NCBI GenBank assembly: GCA_037179385.1
Contig: CM074185.1
Location: forward strand, 10,225,371 to 10,289,370
DNA: 64,000 nt
From: Holothuria scabra
Lineage: Eukaryota; Echinodermata; Holothuroidea; Aspidochirotida; Holothuriidae
Direction: 5' to 3'
How positions within the stretch are numbered: the first letter of the stretch is position 1; the number at the start of each line of letters is the position of its first letter. Positions 61,693-64,000 of the stretch are shown here, piece by piece. A model generated the notes under the pieces. It was not told where the DNA came from. It saw only the letters and a list, made by a program, of their open reading frames with translations, and did not search any database. The position numbers and the translations under genes were made by a program.

Positions 61693-62668
61693 TATATAGT
61701 GTCATCTAGTTAGAAAAAGTTACAATGTTGAGGCAAAACTACCTAAAAAAGGAAAATCCAAGAGTAAAATGACAGAAGGGGGTTTCAATTTCAACTAAAA
61801 AAGATCGCAAAGCGGGACTCATGTCAGAAATTTCTATAAAGTTTACTTTCTTTGAAGAAGCAAAGAATAAGGGAAGAATCGGTTTGTTCAAACAAAGTTT
61901 TTAGGTCGCCCACGGTGTAGTATTTCTGGCGAATATGAGCGTTTTCATAACAGTTGACGAGAATGTGACTGGCGGTGATCGCACAGTCATGGGGTATACA
62001 GTATGTTCTTTCATCTTCGTGAAGTAAACAGGCATGGGTAAGGTTAGTGTGACCGATGTCGCCCTTGCAAGGACTGAATCATCCCTCCGTTTACTGGGGA
62101 TTCTATTTCCCCCGGTTCCTACCGTAGATTTTAATCGGTACAATATTTTTTCGGAAAAGAAATCCCACAGTTCTTGCCATTTTGAATTTATAAAGCCATT
62201 GATGTTAGGAAGGTAGTAAGTGTGAGGCAAGTAGATGTTGGTTATATCCCTCTGTAGGGCCTCTTTAGCTCGTGAGTAGACTCTTACGTTTTCCCGTATG
62301 ACCACGTGACTAGGGACCCACGCAAGCACAACTGAATTTTGCAGTTGAACCAAGTTCGAGTGAGCTTCACGGAGGGCTTCCACCAACGGTTGTTTCAGCT
62401 TTTCACCTTACAGTGCTAAAAGGCTTGAAAGTAAGTGTGTGAACACAATAAGCTGGTTGTTATCCGATGTCTCAATCAGATCGAATGCCATCTGTAGTAC
62501 CTTGCCCGAAGTTCGGCAGTAAATATATATGCATCATCCGGTAGTCTGATTTGCTGGGATGTGTCCCGGCTTGAGGCCGCGGCCGCAACCACGTTTGTAG
62601 CTTTGGAGCCGTCAGTATAGATCGCCTGAAACTGATGATACTTATGCCTAAGCTCATTGAACTGACAA
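61693..62668 (-). mobile_element. 5'-truncated, decayed non-LTR retrotransposon (RNase H end)
   Basis: The minus strand carries pieces of an RNase HI domain in more than one frame: FQAIYTDGSK (first catalytic Asp), IFTAELRA (Glu), VFTHLLSSLLAL (normally 'fTDSlSaL'; the Asp is replaced by His) and LAWVPSHVVIRENVRV. A C-terminal part follows with HDCAITASHILVNCYENAHI, then FFKESKLYRNF and TGA at 61824. RNase H downstream of reverse transcriptase with a final 'HIL..C' motif is found in I-group non-LTR elements. No reverse transcriptase is present upstream of about 62668, so the copy is 5'-truncated. At least two frameshifts and one stop show it is dead. Confidence 0.8.
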
Positions 62669-64000
62669 TGAAAACAAGTTCATTACGAAATTAACTGTGC
62701 AGCATAGACTTCTTTGCGGTTTCACAGTTCACTGCACTGCAATGGGAGCACTGTAGAGAGTATTCAAATTCTGATTTTTTGAGGACTATTCCATTTTTCC
62801 AGTCAGGATTTTTATAGGGTTCTAGGGGATTCTGAATTACGTACGTGCAGGTTAAGAAACACACAATAATAACTTGATAAGAAAATGTTTATTTTGTTCA
62901 GTCTAGTCTAACATTATGCCTTACGTTCGACCAAGCGTACATAAGCATGCTCATACACTGTGACACAGCCGGTTTTATCCCCCATGTAATCGTTCCTTGG
63001 TTTATTCTAAAATGGCCTAGTCACTCGTTGAGCCACTGCAATCAAAAATTGGTCACAAATTCGTCTTGATTTATCATTCAAGAACTGCATTTTGAACACA
63101 AAAATGCAAGAATTCAGATCCATAATGTGCCCTGAAACAGTTGCTATACTTTCTAAAGATAATTAGAATTCAAAATAGCACAAAAGGGAAGAAATTCCAA
63201 CAGGTTGTTCTGACTTTCTTTTGAAAGTAAATCGTGTGTGTTGAACGGAAGCCGGTGACGTCACATGACGTTTTCGAGGTATTCCAAACAAAGGACAACA
63301 AATCGAATCGACTTCTTTTTTTTTCAATTTTTTGGAGGGTTCCCGTCGGCCAAATGCATTAAAATTGGCACCCAATTTCATGAATATAATTTTTTCAGAT
63401 CCCGTTCGAAACAGAATTATTGCAGAATTCAGAAACAAGTTACGGTAGCAGGGAGCCAACATGCCTTCAAAAGGGCCTTTTTACGACTAGCTTAATTGAA
63501 AATTTTTGAAATTCAGTTTTTATTCGAAATTCGCATAGTGTTCTTAAAGCATTACAAGAAAATGATTACTACTGGTAGACAGAAGACAACTCAAACATTC
63601 AAATACCTATCAAACTAAAAATGATAGGTTGAACAGGATATTTTTGGTAACCAATTATATACCAAAAATGGCACTTGCGCTGTACAGTTAAGCATAAGTC
63701 CGAAGAGCCAAGAGAGCTATGTTCCGATATATTCAGGCCAAATCTAGCAAATGCGAGATAGTGTCCTGCAACCGTTCAACGCGATTTGAAGCCCTTGTAA
63801 TTCTTAACCGAAATGTTACGAACTTTGCAGCATTTGTGGCTAATACATGAAGTCACATATCAAATTTAAACCAACAAGACGGGAAAAAAAACCGCGCCAT
63901 ATTACCTTCAGTCACCCTGTTGCATAGAGCAGGATAATAGGAACCCATTCTTTTGCTCTATGCAGTCGTTAAAAACAACTGAGAGGATCAGCACCATATA
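62669..64000. other. Right-hand end: no gene seen
   Basis: No receptor exon, RNA gene or clear mobile element recognised. Short open frames around 63163-63495 on both strands overlap each other and look random. Confidence 0.4.

Noticed and set aside
61175..61709. Two overlapping 174-176-residue open frames of Ser-Val-Ser-Gln repeats
   Set aside because: Created entirely by the GTCA microsatellite, which has no stop in any frame. Not a protein.
1..64000. CRISPR array, rRNA or bacterial operon
   Set aside because: No spaced direct repeats of that kind, no rRNA-like sequence, and all real coding sequence is split by spliceosomal introns.

Overview
The window reads as AT-rich animal nuclear DNA: short exons with GT-AG splice sites, kilobase introns, many small inverted-repeat transposons, a tRNA-derived SINE and a decayed non-LTR retrotransposon. 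Hyalin-repeat (HYR) domains joined to CUB and LDL-receptor YWTD modules suggest a marine deuterostome, most likely an echinoderm; that placement is inference. There is no sign of bacterial genes, operons, CRISPR or rRNA.

The real coding content is a family of single-pass receptor-like genes on the minus strand, recoverable only exon by exon. Gene A (about 16009 down to 33, continuing off the left edge) has a signal-peptide exon, one CUB domain split over two exons, a six-motif YWTD propeller over four exons, a short EGF-like exon and three HYR exons. Its splice phases agree throughout, giving about 680 codons in the window. Gene B (30419 down to 22014) holds the C-terminal half of a paralogue: EGF-like, a damaged HYR exon, a 51-nt juxtamembrane exon, and a transmembrane/cytoplasmic-tail exon with a PPPY motif. 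Gene C (32598 to 38248, plus strand) holds the N-terminal half of a paralogue: signal exon, CUB first half with an in-frame TAG, CUB second half, and the first propeller exon. B and C lie head to head and look like two halves of one gene separated by an inversion, with the middle propeller exons lost. A fourth member, gene D, contributes only its last exon (60549 to 60263, minus); the rest should lie past the right edge.

Between the genes I see mainly repeats. They include a 251-bp PiggyBac-like element with TTAA duplications, three copies of a second TTAA-flanked MITE, several other MITE families, a 72-bp-arm foldback, a 1.3-kb inverted-repeat element, a multi-copy 'tgacctttgacc' repeat block, and GGTCTCGG arrays. 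A perfect 431-bp GTCA microsatellite sits at the 3' end of an RNase H-bearing retrotransposon remnant and is probably its expanded tail. Most short open frames in the window are chance frames in introns or repeats.

If gene A is intact it would encode a secreted or membrane-anchored adhesion or recognition receptor. B/C looks like a recently broken copy, so the locus appears to be a tandem receptor cluster undergoing birth and death.
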